Assembly (NCBI RefSeq): GCF_036549475.1
Contig: NZ_JAZHLI010000001.1
Location: 145,098 to 209,097 of the forward strand
DNA from: Aurantimonas sp036549475
GTDB taxonomy: Bacteria > Pseudomonadota > Alphaproteobacteria > Rhizobiales > Rhizobiaceae
DNA length: 64,000 nt
Direction: 5' to 3'
Within the stretch, counting starts at the first letter, position 1. Every line of letters begins with the position of its first letter. The position numbers were made by a program, and so were the translations under genes. The notes under the pieces are model-generated. The model was given only the letters and a program-made list of their open reading frames with translations. It searched no databases and was not told the origin of the DNA. Shown here in pieces: positions 21,319 to 30,763 of the stretch.

Positions 21319-22167
21319 CTATCGGTTCCGCGTCTGAACTTTTTCGTAGGTCGAGCCCGCCCGGATGAGAAAACCGTCGGTCGGAGACGGTTCGCGCAGA
21401 TAATCGAGCATCGGCCGCGAGATCTCCGGCGCGTCCTCCTCATAGAGCCCGCAGCCCCTGATGGCCTGGCGGTGATCGACACGGCGTCCGAGATACTCCA
21501 TCACCACTCGGGCCGCCACCGGCTGGTGCGCCTCGGTCGCGGTGATGCCCAGCATCAATCCGATCAGTGTCGAAACCCGGTTGCGATAGGGCGGATAGAG
21601 AACTGTCTGCGACATCTCGTTGCCGACAACGGATTCATGATCGATCATGTGGATCCGGTCGCCAACCGGCAGAACCACGCCGCTATATTTGAACAGATCC
21701 CCCGGCGCATGACGATTGCCCGCCGGTGTCAGTCGCTCGATGGTCTTGTAGTAGGTCATCTCGCCGACCTGCCCGACGCAGACCAGGGACCGCAGAACGA
21801 AGCTCGGCGTCGAGAACGAATAGAAATACTTGTAGTAATAGCCGCAGTATTTCGCCAGTTGGGCATGCTGGCGCGCCGCTTGCTCGGCGATCCGCTTCAC
21901 GGCCGGCGGCACGAGATCGTTGGATTCGTGCTGGGCGGGCCGCAGCCGGACAATGTCGCGGAACTGGTCGTGCGGCATCAGGATTTCGTACTCATCGACG
22001 CCGAAATAGTCGCAGATGCGCCGCAGGCTTCGACTCGAGGGAAAGGCCCTGCCGCCGAGATATTTCATGAACTGCTGGCGGTTCATCGACAGCTTGCGGC
22101 AGACATCCGCCGTGGAGCGCTGGTAGCTGCACAGCAGTCTCAGATTCGGGATAAAATCGGCATTCAT
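21319..22167 (-). CDS. XRE-like HTH transcriptional regulator with a large C-terminal domain
   Basis: A 282-residue protein. Residues 7-65 form an HTH of the XRE/lambda-repressor type (RSTADVCRKLSMNRQQFMKY, then SSRSLRRICDYFGV). Residues from about 100 to 282 make an uncharacterised domain rich in Tyr and Phe that may bind a ligand. AGGAG lies 8 nt upstream of the ATG at 22167. The gene is divergent from the amide-type binding protein gene across 197 bp containing an 18-bp palindrome, so it probably controls that transporter and the amidase. The ligand is unknown. Confidence 0.72.
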   Translation of the reverse strand: MNADFIPNLRLLCSYQRSTADVCRKLSMNRQQFMKYLGGRAFPSSRSLRRICDYFGVDEYEILMPHDQFRDIVRLRPAQHESNDLVPPAVKRIAEQAARQHAQLAKYCGYYYKYFYSFSTPSFVLRSLVCVGQVGEMTYYKTIERLTPAGNRHAPGDLFKYSGVVLPVGDRIHMIDHESVVGNEMSQTVLYPPYRNRVSTLIGLMLGITATEAHQPVAARVVMEYLGRRVDHRQAIRGCGLYEEDAPEISRPMLDYLREPSPTDGFLIRAGSTYEKVQTRNR

Positions 22168-22210
22168 CGGGGCGGCTCCTGTCGCTGAGTGGCGCTAATG
22201 CAACGTCCAG

Positions 22211-22228
22211 CCGCTTCAGATCAAGCGG
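22211..22228. promoter_or_regulatory. 18-bp palindrome, candidate operator for the divergent XRE regulator
   Basis: CCGCTT and AAGCGG form perfect 6-bp arms around CAGATC. The site is 44 bp from the regulator start and about 137 bp upstream of the binding-protein start, a natural position for an operator serving both promoters. Confidence 0.4.
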
Positions 22229-22364
22229 TTTCTCCCGATTGCGCCCATGCGGGTTCTCGGCCCACACTTCGGACAAGGTCTCGTTCTGAGCACGCCTAAA
22301 TCGTGGGCAGAACGGTGCCGCGAGTGCCGCGTTTTCGCGCTCTCGATAGTCAACAGGAGAGGCC

Positions 22365-23582
22365 ATGATCAAACTCGCAAAACTGTCAGCCACAGCCCTG
22401 GTGGCCCTTGCCGTCGGTACGTCCGCGGCCTGGTCCCAGGAGACCATCAAGATCGGCGGTATTGCGCCGCTCTCGCCACCCGGCGGTGTCCAGACCGGGG
22501 AATCCCTGCGCGACGGCATGACCATCGCGATCGAGGAGATCAACGAGAGCGGCGGCCTTCTCGGCAAGCAGGTCGAGCTCGTCGTCGAGGATACGTCGGG
22601 CGTTCCGGAAAAGGGCGTCGCCGCCTTCGAACGGCTGGCGTCGAGCGAAGGCGTCGTCGCGGTCACCGGGAGCGCCCACAGCGCTGTCTGCACCGCAGTC
22701 GGTCCGGTTGCGGAGAAATACGACATTCCGTTCGTCGCCGGCGAATGCTGGTCCGATGCGGTCACGGCCGCCGGCATCCCGGAAGTCTTCCGCATCACTG
22801 TGGCCAATTCGCTGGTCTATTCGGTTGCGGCCGACTGGGTGAAGGAAGCCGGCTTCAAGAACATCGCGATCATCTCCGAAAACTCCGACTGGGGTTTCGG
22901 CATCATCGACGTGTTCACCAAGAACCTTCAGGACACGGGCGCGAACGTCACCTCGTTCACCGCCGAGCGCACGGTCAGCGACTTCACGCCGCAGCTCCTG
23001 CAGCTCAAGCGCGCCGATCCCCAGCCGGACCTGATCGTCGCCGGATTCACCGGCTCGAACCTGTTGCTCATGCTGCGACAGGCCTATGATCTGGGCTTGG
23101 CCCCCTCCAAGGATACGGCGATCTTCGCCGCCGGCGCCGACGTCCTCGAGCCGGAATTCTGGAACGTCATGGGTGATGCCGGCCAGTACGTAATCGGTAA
23201 TCCCGCGGGCCTTCCCGGCAAGCCGGATACCGAACTGTCGCGCTCGTTCTCGAAAGCCTACCAGGCCCAGTTCGACCGTCCCGCAAACGCGGTCGCCATG
23301 GAAGGCTATGACGGCGTCATGGTCATCGCCGAGGCGATCAAGGCGGCCGGCGGCACGGACGGCCCGGCGCTGCAGGAGGCGTTGCGCCAGCTTCGCTGGA
23401 ACGGCACCCGCGGCGAGATCTACTTCCCGCAGGACAAGGATCCGGCCTGGAAGTTCCAGCAGTGGCCGGACGTACCGATCTTCGTGATCCAGTACACCGA
23501 GGCGAACCAGACGCCGTCGGATGCCGCCATCCTGTGGCCGCGGGCCGAGGCAACCACGGACGAGATCGTTCTGAAGCCGTAA
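22365..23582 (+). CDS. Branched-chain amino acid/amide-type ABC substrate-binding protein
   Basis: A 405-residue periplasmic protein. A signal peptide ends at about residue 25 (TSAAWS-QE). The mature protein is a Leu/Ile/Val-type (Peripla_BP_6) fold: IKIGGIAPLSPPGG, AIEEINESGGLLGKQVEL, and ENSDWGFGIID. AGGAGA precedes the ATG by 6 nt. It lies apart from its presumed partners LivHMGF, which are convergent on the other strand and share its terminator. The amidase beyond livH suggests that the ligand is an amide rather than a branched-chain amino acid. Confidence 0.88.
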   Translation: MIKLAKLSATALVALAVGTSAAWSQETIKIGGIAPLSPPGGVQTGESLRDGMTIAIEEINESGGLLGKQVELVVEDTSGVPEKGVAAFERLASSEGVVAVTGSAHSAVCTAVGPVAEKYDIPFVAGECWSDAVTAAGIPEVFRITVANSLVYSVAADWVKEAGFKNIAIISENSDWGFGIIDVFTKNLQDTGANVTSFTAERTVSDFTPQLLQLKRADPQPDLIVAGFTGSNLLLMLRQAYDLGLAPSKDTAIFAAGADVLEPEFWNVMGDAGQYVIGNPAGLPGKPDTELSRSFSKAYQAQFDRPANAVAMEGYDGVMVIAEAIKAAGGTDGPALQEALRQLRWNGTRGEIYFPQDKDPAWKFQQWPDVPIFVIQYTEANQTPSDAAILWPRAEATTDEIVLKP

Positions 23583-23606
23583 CCGCCGGCTCGGACATCC
23601 TCACGT

Positions 23607-23643
23607 GAAAAACCCCCGCCGGTTCGCGCCGGCGGGGGTTTTT
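23607..23643. terminator. Bidirectional terminator between the binding protein and livF-type gene
   Basis: A long stem (AAACCCCCGCCGG at 23609-23622 with CCGGCGGGGGTTT at 23629-23641) around TTCGCG is flanked by A and T tracts on both sides. It can end both convergent transcripts. Confidence 0.9.
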
Positions 23644-23693
23644 CGTGTCTGCAATGATCTTGCCTTACGCCTGCTGCAACCGGGACGCGGCGG

Positions 23694-24413
23694 TCAGAAC
23701 AGCCAGTCGGCGATCGTGTCGCGATACGTTTCGTCGAAATGCGCCTTGCTGCCCTCGATCTTGTTTGCACCGAGTTCCAGGACATAGATGTAGTCGGCGA
23801 CGTCGGTGCCCGCGATGACGTTCTGATCGACCATGAGGACGGTCCGCCCCTCCTCGCCGACCAGCCGGCGCAGATGGTCGTAGATCACCCCGGCGCGCTT
23901 GGGGTCGAGGCCGACCGTCGGCTCGTCGATCAGCATCAGGTCGGGATCGCTCATCAGCGCCAGTTCCAGCTGCATGAGCCGCTGCTGGCCGCCCGACATC
24001 AGGCCGGCCCGACGCTGCCGGAATTCCTTCAGATGGGGCGCCCGCTCGAACACCCGTTCGGTCGCCGTGCGACAGCGCTGACGATCGGAACGGAACGACC
24101 AGGTGGCCATCTCGATGTTTTCCGCCACCGTCATGTCCTTGAAGAGAGCATGGCCCTGAGGGACGTAGGCGATGCCCATGCGCACGAGATCGCGCGTGGC
24201 GACCCCGACGAGGTCCGTCTCGCCGTAGCGGATCGACCCGGCATGCGGCCGCAGCTGACCGATGATGGTCTTCAGGAGCGTCGACTTGCCGACGCCGTTG
24301 GCGCCGATGATGGTGGTCAACTGCCGCGGCCGGGCAATGACGCTGACGCCGCTGAGAATGTCGATGTCGCGGCTGTAGCCGGCGCGCAGGTTCGAGACCT
24401 CAAGCTGCGTCAT
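23694..24413 (-). CDS. livF: LivF-type ABC transporter ATPase
   Basis: A 239-residue ATPase. Walker A GANGVGKST near 37-45, signature LMSGGQQRLMQL, Walker B DLMLIDEPTVGLDP. I chose the ATG at 24413, which lies 14 bp inside the end of the LivG gene, since conserved sequence (MTQLEVSNLRAGY) starts there; the 27 upstream codons are a shadow. It pairs with LivG to drive the LivH/LivM permease of the amide-type importer. Confidence 0.92.
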   Translation of the reverse strand: MTQLEVSNLRAGYSRDIDILSGVSVIARPRQLTTIIGANGVGKSTLLKTIIGQLRPHAGSIRYGETDLVGVATRDLVRMGIAYVPQGHALFKDMTVAENIEMATWSFRSDRQRCRTATERVFERAPHLKEFRQRRAGLMSGGQQRLMQLELALMSDPDLMLIDEPTVGLDPKRAGVIYDHLRRLVGEEGRTVLMVDQNVIAGTDVADYIYVLELGANKIEGSKAHFDETYRDTIADWLF

Positions 24414-25131
24414 GGCGATCTCCCAGATAGGCTTCCAGGACCGCAGGATTGGCGCGCGTTTCGTCCGGCGTTCCGTCGCAGATGATGTCTCCATAACTCA
24501 GGGTGACGACCCGGCGGCAGAGGCCGAAGATGGACCCCATGTCGTGACTGATCAGGATGATCGTCACGCCATTCGCATTCCATTCGCGGATCCGCTCGTA
24601 CATGAAGCGTTTCAGCTCCGGGTGAACACCGCCGAAGGGCTCGTCCAGGAGAACGAGCTTGGGCTGCAGCATCATGATGCGCGCAAATTCCAGGAGCTTG
24701 GCCTGTCCCCCGGACAGATTGCCGGCTCTCTCGTGCGCCAGCCGGGTCAGATTGAGATCGTCCAGCACCGTCATGGCGCGGTTCGTGGCGGCAGGCCGGC
24801 TCTCACTCCAGTCGGACAGGCCCGCAACGAGCATGTTCTCCAGGACCGTCAGCCGGCGGAAGACCTTGGTGACCTGGAAGGACCGGCCGATGCCGATCCG
24901 GGCGAGGCGATGCGGCGACAGCCCGGCGACGGGCTTTCCGTCATACGCGATCGTGCCGCCGTCGGCGTCGTAGTAGCCGCTGACGATGTTCAGGAGCGTG
25001 GTCTTGCCGGAGCCGTTCGGCCCGATGAGCCCGACCATCTCGCCCGCCTCCACCGACAGGTCGATGTTGTTCAGCGCGACGACGCCGCCGAACCGCTTCC
25101 TCAGTCCCTGGACGACGAGTTGTTCAGGCAT
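24400..25131 (-). CDS. livG: LivG-type ABC transporter ATPase
   Basis: A 243-residue ATPase with Walker A GPNGSGKTT near 37-45, signature NLSGGQAKLLEFAR and Walker B LVLLDEPFGGVHP. The last is a slight departure from the usual LivG sequence but keeps the catalytic Glu. The start at 25131 overlaps the end of livM by 8 bp; the longer frame is not supported. Confidence 0.92.
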   Translation of the reverse strand: MPEQLVVQGLRKRFGGVVALNNIDLSVEAGEMVGLIGPNGSGKTTLLNIVSGYYDADGGTIAYDGKPVAGLSPHRLARIGIGRSFQVTKVFRRLTVLENMLVAGLSDWSESRPAATNRAMTVLDDLNLTRLAHERAGNLSGGQAKLLEFARIMMLQPKLVLLDEPFGGVHPELKRFMYERIREWNANGVTIILISHDMGSIFGLCRRVVTLSYGDIICDGTPDETRANPAVLEAYLGDRHDAA

Positions 25132-26065
25132 CCCGCTTCCTCCGGCTGGTGACGGCGTCGACGAGCGTGCCGAAGATTCCGTTCGGGGCAAAGCGCAGCA
25201 TCAGGATGGCGACGAGGCCGAAGACGACCAAGCGCCACTGCTCCACTTCGCGCAGCATCTCCAGGAGAACCTGCAGCAGCATCCCGCCGAGTGCGGCGTA
25301 GAGAATGTTGTGAAATCCGCCGATGACGGCCATCGCCAGGACTATGCCCATCTCCTGCAGCGACATCATCGACGGCGTGATGAGCTGGACGAAATGCGCG
25401 TAGAGCCCGCCGGCAAGGCCTGCGAAGGCGCTGGACACGGCAAAGGCGACGCATTTCCACAGGGTCACGTCGACGCCGAGACTGGCCGATCCGTCCTCGT
25501 CCTCGCGGATCGACTGGAAGAAGAGGCCGATCCGCGAACGCAGCAGCAGCCCCATGGCAATCAGGCACATGACGGTCACGGCAAGGAACAGATAATAGTA
25601 ATCCAGCCGGCTGCCGCCCGGGATCAGCGCGGGCACCCGCAGCCCCAGGCTGCCCTCGGTGAGGCCATGCTCCGCCGTAACGGTGATCCGCAGGATCTCG
25701 CCGAAGGCGATCGTGGTCAGGCCGAGATAGGCGCCGTGCAGACGCAGGGTCAGCCAGCCCAGCGCAAAGCCGACGATACCGGCAATGACCACGCCCGTGA
25801 CGAGGCCGAGGCCGACCGGCAGACCCAGATGGATGACGCTGAGCGCGGAGGCATAGCCGCCGAGGCCGCTCATCGCTGCCTGCGCGAAGCTGATTCGTCC
25901 GACATAGCCGACCAGCAGCGACCAACTCGCGGCCAGAAGCGCGTAGTAGAAGCCGATCGTGACCGTATAGACCCAGTAGTCCGAGAGCCCGACGAAGGGC
26001 AGTACGGCGAAGCCCAGCGCAAGGACGGCAAGACCGGTGATCTTCATCGGTGCCACGCCGCTCAT
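25124..26065 (-). CDS. livM: LivM-type ABC transporter permease
   Basis: A 313-residue integral membrane protein with about eight to ten hydrophobic helices. Conserved landmarks are SWSLLVGYVGRISFAQAAM, the GAYLGLTTIAFGEILR loop and the C-terminal NGIFGTLVD. The ATG at 26065 overlaps the TGA of livH (ATGA). It forms the channel with LivH. Confidence 0.92.
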   Translation of the reverse strand: MSGVAPMKITGLAVLALGFAVLPFVGLSDYWVYTVTIGFYYALLAASWSLLVGYVGRISFAQAAMSGLGGYASALSVIHLGLPVGLGLVTGVVIAGIVGFALGWLTLRLHGAYLGLTTIAFGEILRITVTAEHGLTEGSLGLRVPALIPGGSRLDYYYLFLAVTVMCLIAMGLLLRSRIGLFFQSIREDEDGSASLGVDVTLWKCVAFAVSSAFAGLAGGLYAHFVQLITPSMMSLQEMGIVLAMAVIGGFHNILYAALGGMLLQVLLEMLREVEQWRLVVFGLVAILMLRFAPNGIFGTLVDAVTSRRKRDA

Positions 26066-26964
26066 GCCCGGCGCTCCCGACGGCCGAAGAGACCCTGCGG
26101 GCGCAGCAGCAGCACCGCGACTAGCACGAGAAGTCCGTAGGCGTCCTTGTAGGCCAGCGCCCGGCTCTGGTCGGGGATCAGGATCGTGGCGAAACTCTCC
26201 ACCTGCCCGAGGATCACGGCTCCGATGATTGCTCCCGGCACCGATCCGAGGCCGCCGAGCACGACGATGATGTAGGCCTTGATGACCGGAACCACGCCCA
26301 TGGGCGGCGTGACATTGAAAACCGGGCCGATCAGCGCTCCGGCGAGACCCGCCAGGGCGGCGCCGACGCCGAAGGCGATCAGCCCCGCACGCTGGACGCT
26401 GATCCCGTAGATCTCCGCGGCCATCCGGTCCTGGCTGACAGCGCGCACGGCCTTGCCGGCCCATGTGTAGCGCAGCGCGAGAATGACGGCCGTCATGAGA
26501 ATGATCGCAGCACCGGCGGCGGCCAACCGGTCGCCGCTGATGATCAGCTCGCCGATCTCGACACGGCCGCGCATCAGGGGTTCCGGTCGCTGCGGCCAGG
26601 GGCCGAAGACGCTGTTTGCGAGATTCAGGAGAAAGATCGACAGGGCGAAGGTGATCATGATGGCATATTCTTCGGGACGGTCGATCTTGCCCGTATGGAT
26701 GGGGCGTATCAGCAGCCATTCGATCGCGGCCCCGACGGCGAACAGGGCCACCGCGGCGACCAGAAGCGCGAAGAGCGGCGGCAGGCCGAGCGCACTGATC
26801 GCCAGGTAATAGGCGTATCCGCCGAGCATGTAGAGTTCGCCATGGGCGAAGTTCACGATGCGGAGGACGCCGAAGATGACCGCCAGCCCCAGCGCGGTGA
26901 GCGCGTAGAAGGAACTGATGATCAGACCGTTGATCGCCTGTTCGGAGATCGCCAGGAGGCTCAT
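26062..26964 (-). CDS. livH: LivH-type ABC transporter permease
   Basis: A 300-residue permease of about eight membrane helices. NGLIISSFYALTALGLAVIFG and IVNFAHGELYMLGGY near the N terminus, and VVLGGLGSVPGAIIGA towards the C terminus, are family hallmarks. I chose the ATG at 26964 over a longer frame because the conserved protein starts there. It heads the livHMGF operon and is divergent from the amidase across 215 bp, so both may answer to one regulator. Confidence 0.92.
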   Translation of the reverse strand: MSLLAISEQAINGLIISSFYALTALGLAVIFGVLRIVNFAHGELYMLGGYAYYLAISALGLPPLFALLVAAVALFAVGAAIEWLLIRPIHTGKIDRPEEYAIMITFALSIFLLNLANSVFGPWPQRPEPLMRGRVEIGELIISGDRLAAAGAAIILMTAVILALRYTWAGKAVRAVSQDRMAAEIYGISVQRAGLIAFGVGAALAGLAGALIGPVFNVTPPMGVVPVIKAYIIVVLGGLGSVPGAIIGAVILGQVESFATILIPDQSRALAYKDAYGLLVLVAVLLLRPQGLFGRRERRA

Positions 26965-27081
26965 GCTGTTGCTCTTCAATTCTGCGGGGAAAACGGCGGG
27001 ACAGCGGAAACGATGGACGCTTTCCACGGATCGGACAATGGCCTTGCAGCGCAGCAACTGTCGCAATGGGGCTCGCTGGAA

Positions 27082-27101
27082 GCGACAGATCGCGACAGAT
27101 C
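27082..27101. repeat. 10-bp perfect tandem repeat in the livH-amidase spacer
   Basis: GCGACAGATC occurs twice head to tail in the divergent spacer between livH and the amidase gene. It could be a direct-repeat binding site or chance; it does not match the palindrome at 22211. Confidence 0.3.
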
Positions 27102-27179
27102 GGCCGCAGGCGCGACCGCGCGGATGAGCTATGAAGCTCACCTCAACGTCTTGTCGAACCGCGCCAGGGAATTTTTGCC

Positions 27180-28550
27180 ATGCCGCAGACCGATATCGTC
27201 GCCCTGCCCTTCGCAGAGCTCGCGCGCCTCATGGCTGCGGGCAGCTTGAACAGCGAGACGCTGGTTACAGAGTGCCTTGCGCGGACTGCGCGGCTGGATG
27301 ACGGGCTCCACGCCTTCGTCAATGTCTATCCGCAGGCCGCGATGGATGCTGCCCGCCGGCTGGATCGCGAGCGCGCGGAGGGCCGCGTGCGTGGACCGCT
27401 CCACGGCATCCCCATCGCTGTGAAGGATCTGGCGGACATGGAAGGCCACGTCACCGGATTCGGCTCGCAGGTCTATGGCACGGCGGCCGCGACAGCGACG
27501 GCTCCATTCCTGCGTCGCCTGGAAGACGCAGGAATGATCCTGATCGGCAAGACCCAGATGGTCGAATTCGCCTTCGGGAGCTGGGGCACCAATGCCGCGC
27601 TCGGCGCGCCGCGCAACCCGCGGGCGGTCGATCGCCACTACATTGCCGGCGGCTCGAGCAGCGGCTCGGCGGTGGCCGTGGCCGCCGGCCTCGTGCCTGC
27701 GGCAATCGGCTCCGACACCGGTGGCTCGGTCCGGATTCCTGCCGCGCTCTGCGGAACCGTCGGCCTGAAGACAAGCTGGGGCGCGGTCTCCACCCGGGGC
27801 GTGGCGCCCCTGTCGCCCACTTTCGACACGATCGGCCCCCTCACCCATCACATCGACGATGCGCGGCTGATCTTCGAGGCCATGCGAGAACCTGAGACTG
27901 GACCGCGCGAGAGGCAGGCCTCGTCAATCATCGTCAGAACGCCGCAACGCGCGGAACTGGACCCGCTGGCACCGAGCGTGGCCGCAACCTTCCTCGCCAG
28001 CATCGCCGCCCTGTCCGAACAAGGCTTTTCGGCGCAGCCCCTTGTCCTGCCTCGCAAGTTCGTCGACTACCAGTCCGACACTGGTGCCATCATGGCGAAG
28101 GAGGCTTATGACGCGCTGCGGCATCTGGTGGACGATCCGGACCTGCCGCTGGACCCGGCCGTGCGCAGCCGCGTCCGGCAAGGCGCCGGCATCAGCGACG
28201 AAGCCTATGACGCGCTGGTGGCCGCACGGCGCGATGCACTGGAAAGGCTCGACGATCTCCTCGGCGACGGCGACGTCATCCTGCTGCCGACGACACCCAT
28301 GCCCGCCTGCCCGTTGGCCGATGTCGACGAGACGCTGTTCCCCATGTCTCGGCTGACGCGGCTGGCCAACTATCTGGATCTCTGCGCGATCTCGGTGCCG
28401 GTTGCCACGACAGCGGACGGGTTGCCCATCGCCATGCAGATCTGTGCGCGAAGCGGCCGCGAGGACCTGGCCATGTCCGTCGCCGTCTCGCTGCTGGCTG
28501 CGATGCAGCAGCGCAGTCTCGCATCCGAAAACCAACCACAAGCCAGATAA
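27180..28550 (+). CDS. Amidase-signature family hydrolase
   Basis: A 456-residue enzyme with the complete Ser-cisSer-Lys triad of the amidase-signature family: Lys82 in AVKDLAD, the glycine/serine-rich GGSSSGSA (157-164, cis-Ser at about 159) and the nucleophile Ser183 in GSDTGGSVR. The length fits a single-domain amidase without a signal peptide, so it is cytoplasmic. It sits divergent to livHMGF and should hydrolyse the amide imported by that system, releasing ammonia. It could equally be a GatA-like paralogue, but no gatB/gatC lies nearby. Confidence 0.88.
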   Translation: MPQTDIVALPFAELARLMAAGSLNSETLVTECLARTARLDDGLHAFVNVYPQAAMDAARRLDRERAEGRVRGPLHGIPIAVKDLADMEGHVTGFGSQVYGTAAATATAPFLRRLEDAGMILIGKTQMVEFAFGSWGTNAALGAPRNPRAVDRHYIAGGSSSGSAVAVAAGLVPAAIGSDTGGSVRIPAALCGTVGLKTSWGAVSTRGVAPLSPTFDTIGPLTHHIDDARLIFEAMREPETGPRERQASSIIVRTPQRAELDPLAPSVAATFLASIAALSEQGFSAQPLVLPRKFVDYQSDTGAIMAKEAYDALRHLVDDPDLPLDPAVRSRVRQGAGISDEAYDALVAARRDALERLDDLLGDGDVILLPTTPMPACPLADVDETLFPMSRLTRLANYLDLCAISVPVATTADGLPIAMQICARSGREDLAMSVAVSLLAAMQQRSLASENQPQAR

Positions 28551-28861
28551 CAGCCTACAAGACGGGCTGCTCCGAAGGCCCGCGCCAGCGCACCGGAGGC
28601 ACGCAGATGCGGGCTGGCCGATGGGATGAGTTGGAGAGCTCGCGTTGTAGCCGGCCGGCCCTGCGACCTGCCCCGGTCGCGCCGAGAGCGGGGATCCGTC
28701 GGTCTTGTGTTACGCGCACGCTCCCCACGTCCAACGATGTGTCGGACCTTTCGGCGTTGGTCATCTGGCCGTGCGCGCTGCACCCCTGTTCATTGATAGC
28801 TGCCCCGAATGCCGGATCAGCACGCCGGTCCGGCTGTTTCGTCCCAGGGCAGTCCACGCGG
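28551..28861. other. Intergenic region between convergent amidase and secreted-protein genes
   Basis: No conserved frame, hairpin with T-run or repeat was seen. Short frames on both strands are Arg/Cys-rich shadows. Confidence 0.35.
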
Positions 28862-30097
28862 CTAATCGCAGCGCTCGAATACGCGCTCACCCGATCGGAA
28901 GGCGGTGTCCGAGATGTAGGTCATCTCCAGTGTCGAGACGTTGACCATGCCTTCGACGGTACATTCGGCGTTCATGCGGACGAGATTGCCATCACGGCTC
29001 ACGTCCCGGACGTCGCAAAGCGATTCCGCGCCGCCGACCTGACCATTCTTGATGGTGTAAAGGGCATAGTGAATGTCGTCGCCAATCCGGTCGACGATGC
29101 TGCTATCATCGAGACCGCATAGCGACGGATCGCTCAGATACCGGCCATCGGCGAAGGGCAGCGCGACCGGGGCAATGGCCGCGGCGATTGCTGCCGGACC
29201 GCAGATCTCGCGCATCGTCGCGACCGCACGAGAAGTGCCGCGCAGGCCGAACCCGGCAATTTCGCCGCCGCCCTCGCCGCCGCCGGTGACCCTCAATTGA
29301 TTGCCCGCGGCGAAGGCGTCGAGGAAAGCCTCGGGTAATGGCCGGTCAGCCACCCATGAATCGCCCGGCCCTTCATAGCTGGTGCTCGCCGTAAAATACT
29401 GCACATCGTTGCTGCCTGTGATCTCCAACAATAGCGGTTCCGGCTTTTGGTGCCTGCGCTCCAGTGCATCACCGTCATGGAAGAAGGTCAGCCAGAAGCC
29501 GGGCTCGAGGAATTCGGTGCCGCAGCCACCTTCGATACGGGAACGCCCGTCAATGGATATGGCTTCAATATCGACGCCGACCGGGTTGGTCGTCTGTCTC
29601 GCGGTCCATGCACCGCCGCTGTTGGCGGTCGCGCCCGAAGCCGACGAGCTTTGAGCGGTAGAGTCGTCCAGTACAATGACGAAGCGCTTTTCGCCGGTCG
29701 GGCAGCAACGCGGATCGCCCGGGTTCATGACTGTCATTGTCACTTCAAACCGGCCCGGTGCGAAAAGGATGTCACGAGCGCCATCGCCGACGATATCGCC
29801 GAGCGGTGTATCCTTCACGACCTCGTAGCGCCCCCCAACGTCCCGGAGAAGCCATTCATCAAGATAGTCGCTGTTGCCACCGGAGGGATGGTAGATCAGC
29901 GCGACCGCATCTTTCGTACCGCGCCCGGTCAGGTCGCCGTAGAAGAGATTGACCTGCATCGGATCGAGAAAGTCGGTCTTTCGTAGTTCTACGGCAAGCG
30001 TCTCCGCCGCCGGCCCATGCAAACCTTCAATCTGCTGCGCGATGGCAACGCCGGTGCTCGATAAGACTGCCGCAGACAATATGGCGGCACGCAACAT
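28862..30097 (-). CDS. Secreted protein of unknown function
   Basis: A 411-residue protein. The ATG at 30097 is preceded by AAGGGAGGGAGAC and starts a signal peptide (AAILSAAVLSSTGVAIAQQ). The mature region carries a DLTGRGTKDAVALIYH stretch near 65 that resembles an FG-GAP/VCBS-like unit, a CCPTGEKRFVIV segment and several scattered cysteines (for example CGLDD and SLCDVRD) consistent with disulphides. No catalytic motif is visible. The composition is ordinary for the genome, so it is probably a native periplasmic or extracellular protein. I do not recognise a characterised homologue. Confidence 0.65.
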   Translation of the reverse strand: MLRAAILSAAVLSSTGVAIAQQIEGLHGPAAETLAVELRKTDFLDPMQVNLFYGDLTGRGTKDAVALIYHPSGGNSDYLDEWLLRDVGGRYEVVKDTPLGDIVGDGARDILFAPGRFEVTMTVMNPGDPRCCPTGEKRFVIVLDDSTAQSSSASGATANSGGAWTARQTTNPVGVDIEAISIDGRSRIEGGCGTEFLEPGFWLTFFHDGDALERRHQKPEPLLLEITGSNDVQYFTASTSYEGPGDSWVADRPLPEAFLDAFAAGNQLRVTGGGEGGGEIAGFGLRGTSRAVATMREICGPAAIAAAIAPVALPFADGRYLSDPSLCGLDDSSIVDRIGDDIHYALYTIKNGQVGGAESLCDVRDVSRDGNLVRMNAECTVEGMVNVSTLEMTYISDTAFRSGERVFERCD

Positions 30098-30178
30098 GTC
30101 TCCCTCCCTTTCGCATCGCATCTGCAATGGAGGGAACATATCAATACGCGCTTTCGCGCAGAATCTGGATCAACGGAG

Positions 30179-30257
30179 CTGGCTGGCCCGGCGAGATTCT
30201 GCCCCCGTGCCGCAGCCAAATGTAACCTGTTGAACTTGCTTGCATCACCGCTGCGAC
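30179..30257 (+). repeat. 80-bp dispersed repeat, copy A
   Basis: This 79-bp stretch is about 80 percent identical, by hand alignment with one gap, to 52121-52198 in the same orientation. The 3' half, ending TCACCGCTGCGAC, is best conserved. Copy B looks like the reverse complement of a tRNA 3' end (TGGCTGGGGCGGCAGGATTC), but neither copy folds as a tRNA. The rest of 30098-30763 around it contains no supportable gene. Confidence 0.55.
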
Positions 30258-30763
30258 TATCCCCTCGAGTTCAGCACGCGAAGACCCTACGCTACGTCAG
30301 CTTAACAGCAGCCATGCGGTGCGGGTCGGTCGCAAGGCTGTCATCAACGATTGTCGTGCGACGCAAATTAGATGAGGCGACGGCCCGCGGTCAAAAAAAC
30401 TTCGGGCGAGACAATGCGATAAGTCATTCCCTCGGAACTCTCGCCCCTCGCGAAGATCGCGGACATCCGGACGGCACGACGTGCCTGCCTTCCGAAGTTT
30501 TGATGAGACAAGCTCGTGCTGACGGATTTGGAATTCTAACGGCCGATGGCAGTGGTGAAGCAGAGGCGACACCCACGCGCACTGCCATGGCTTCACACTC
30601 CTGTCTTGCCGGCCTTCGCGTGGGAGAGATCGCTGCGCACAGGCCTGAAAGATTGAGGCAAATTTTCTCTGTTAACCCCACGGTAACCACTCCCTCGACT
30701 CCTGCTGCTACCCGAGGTAGTTTTCGAAAAACCCAATCGATTTTCGACAGCAAGGTCGTAGAT

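Noticed and set aside
19002..21482. 826-residue minus-strand open frame opposite the GGDEF-EAL gene
   Set aside because: Antisense to intact GAF-PAS-GGDEF-EAL motifs; no recognisable domain.
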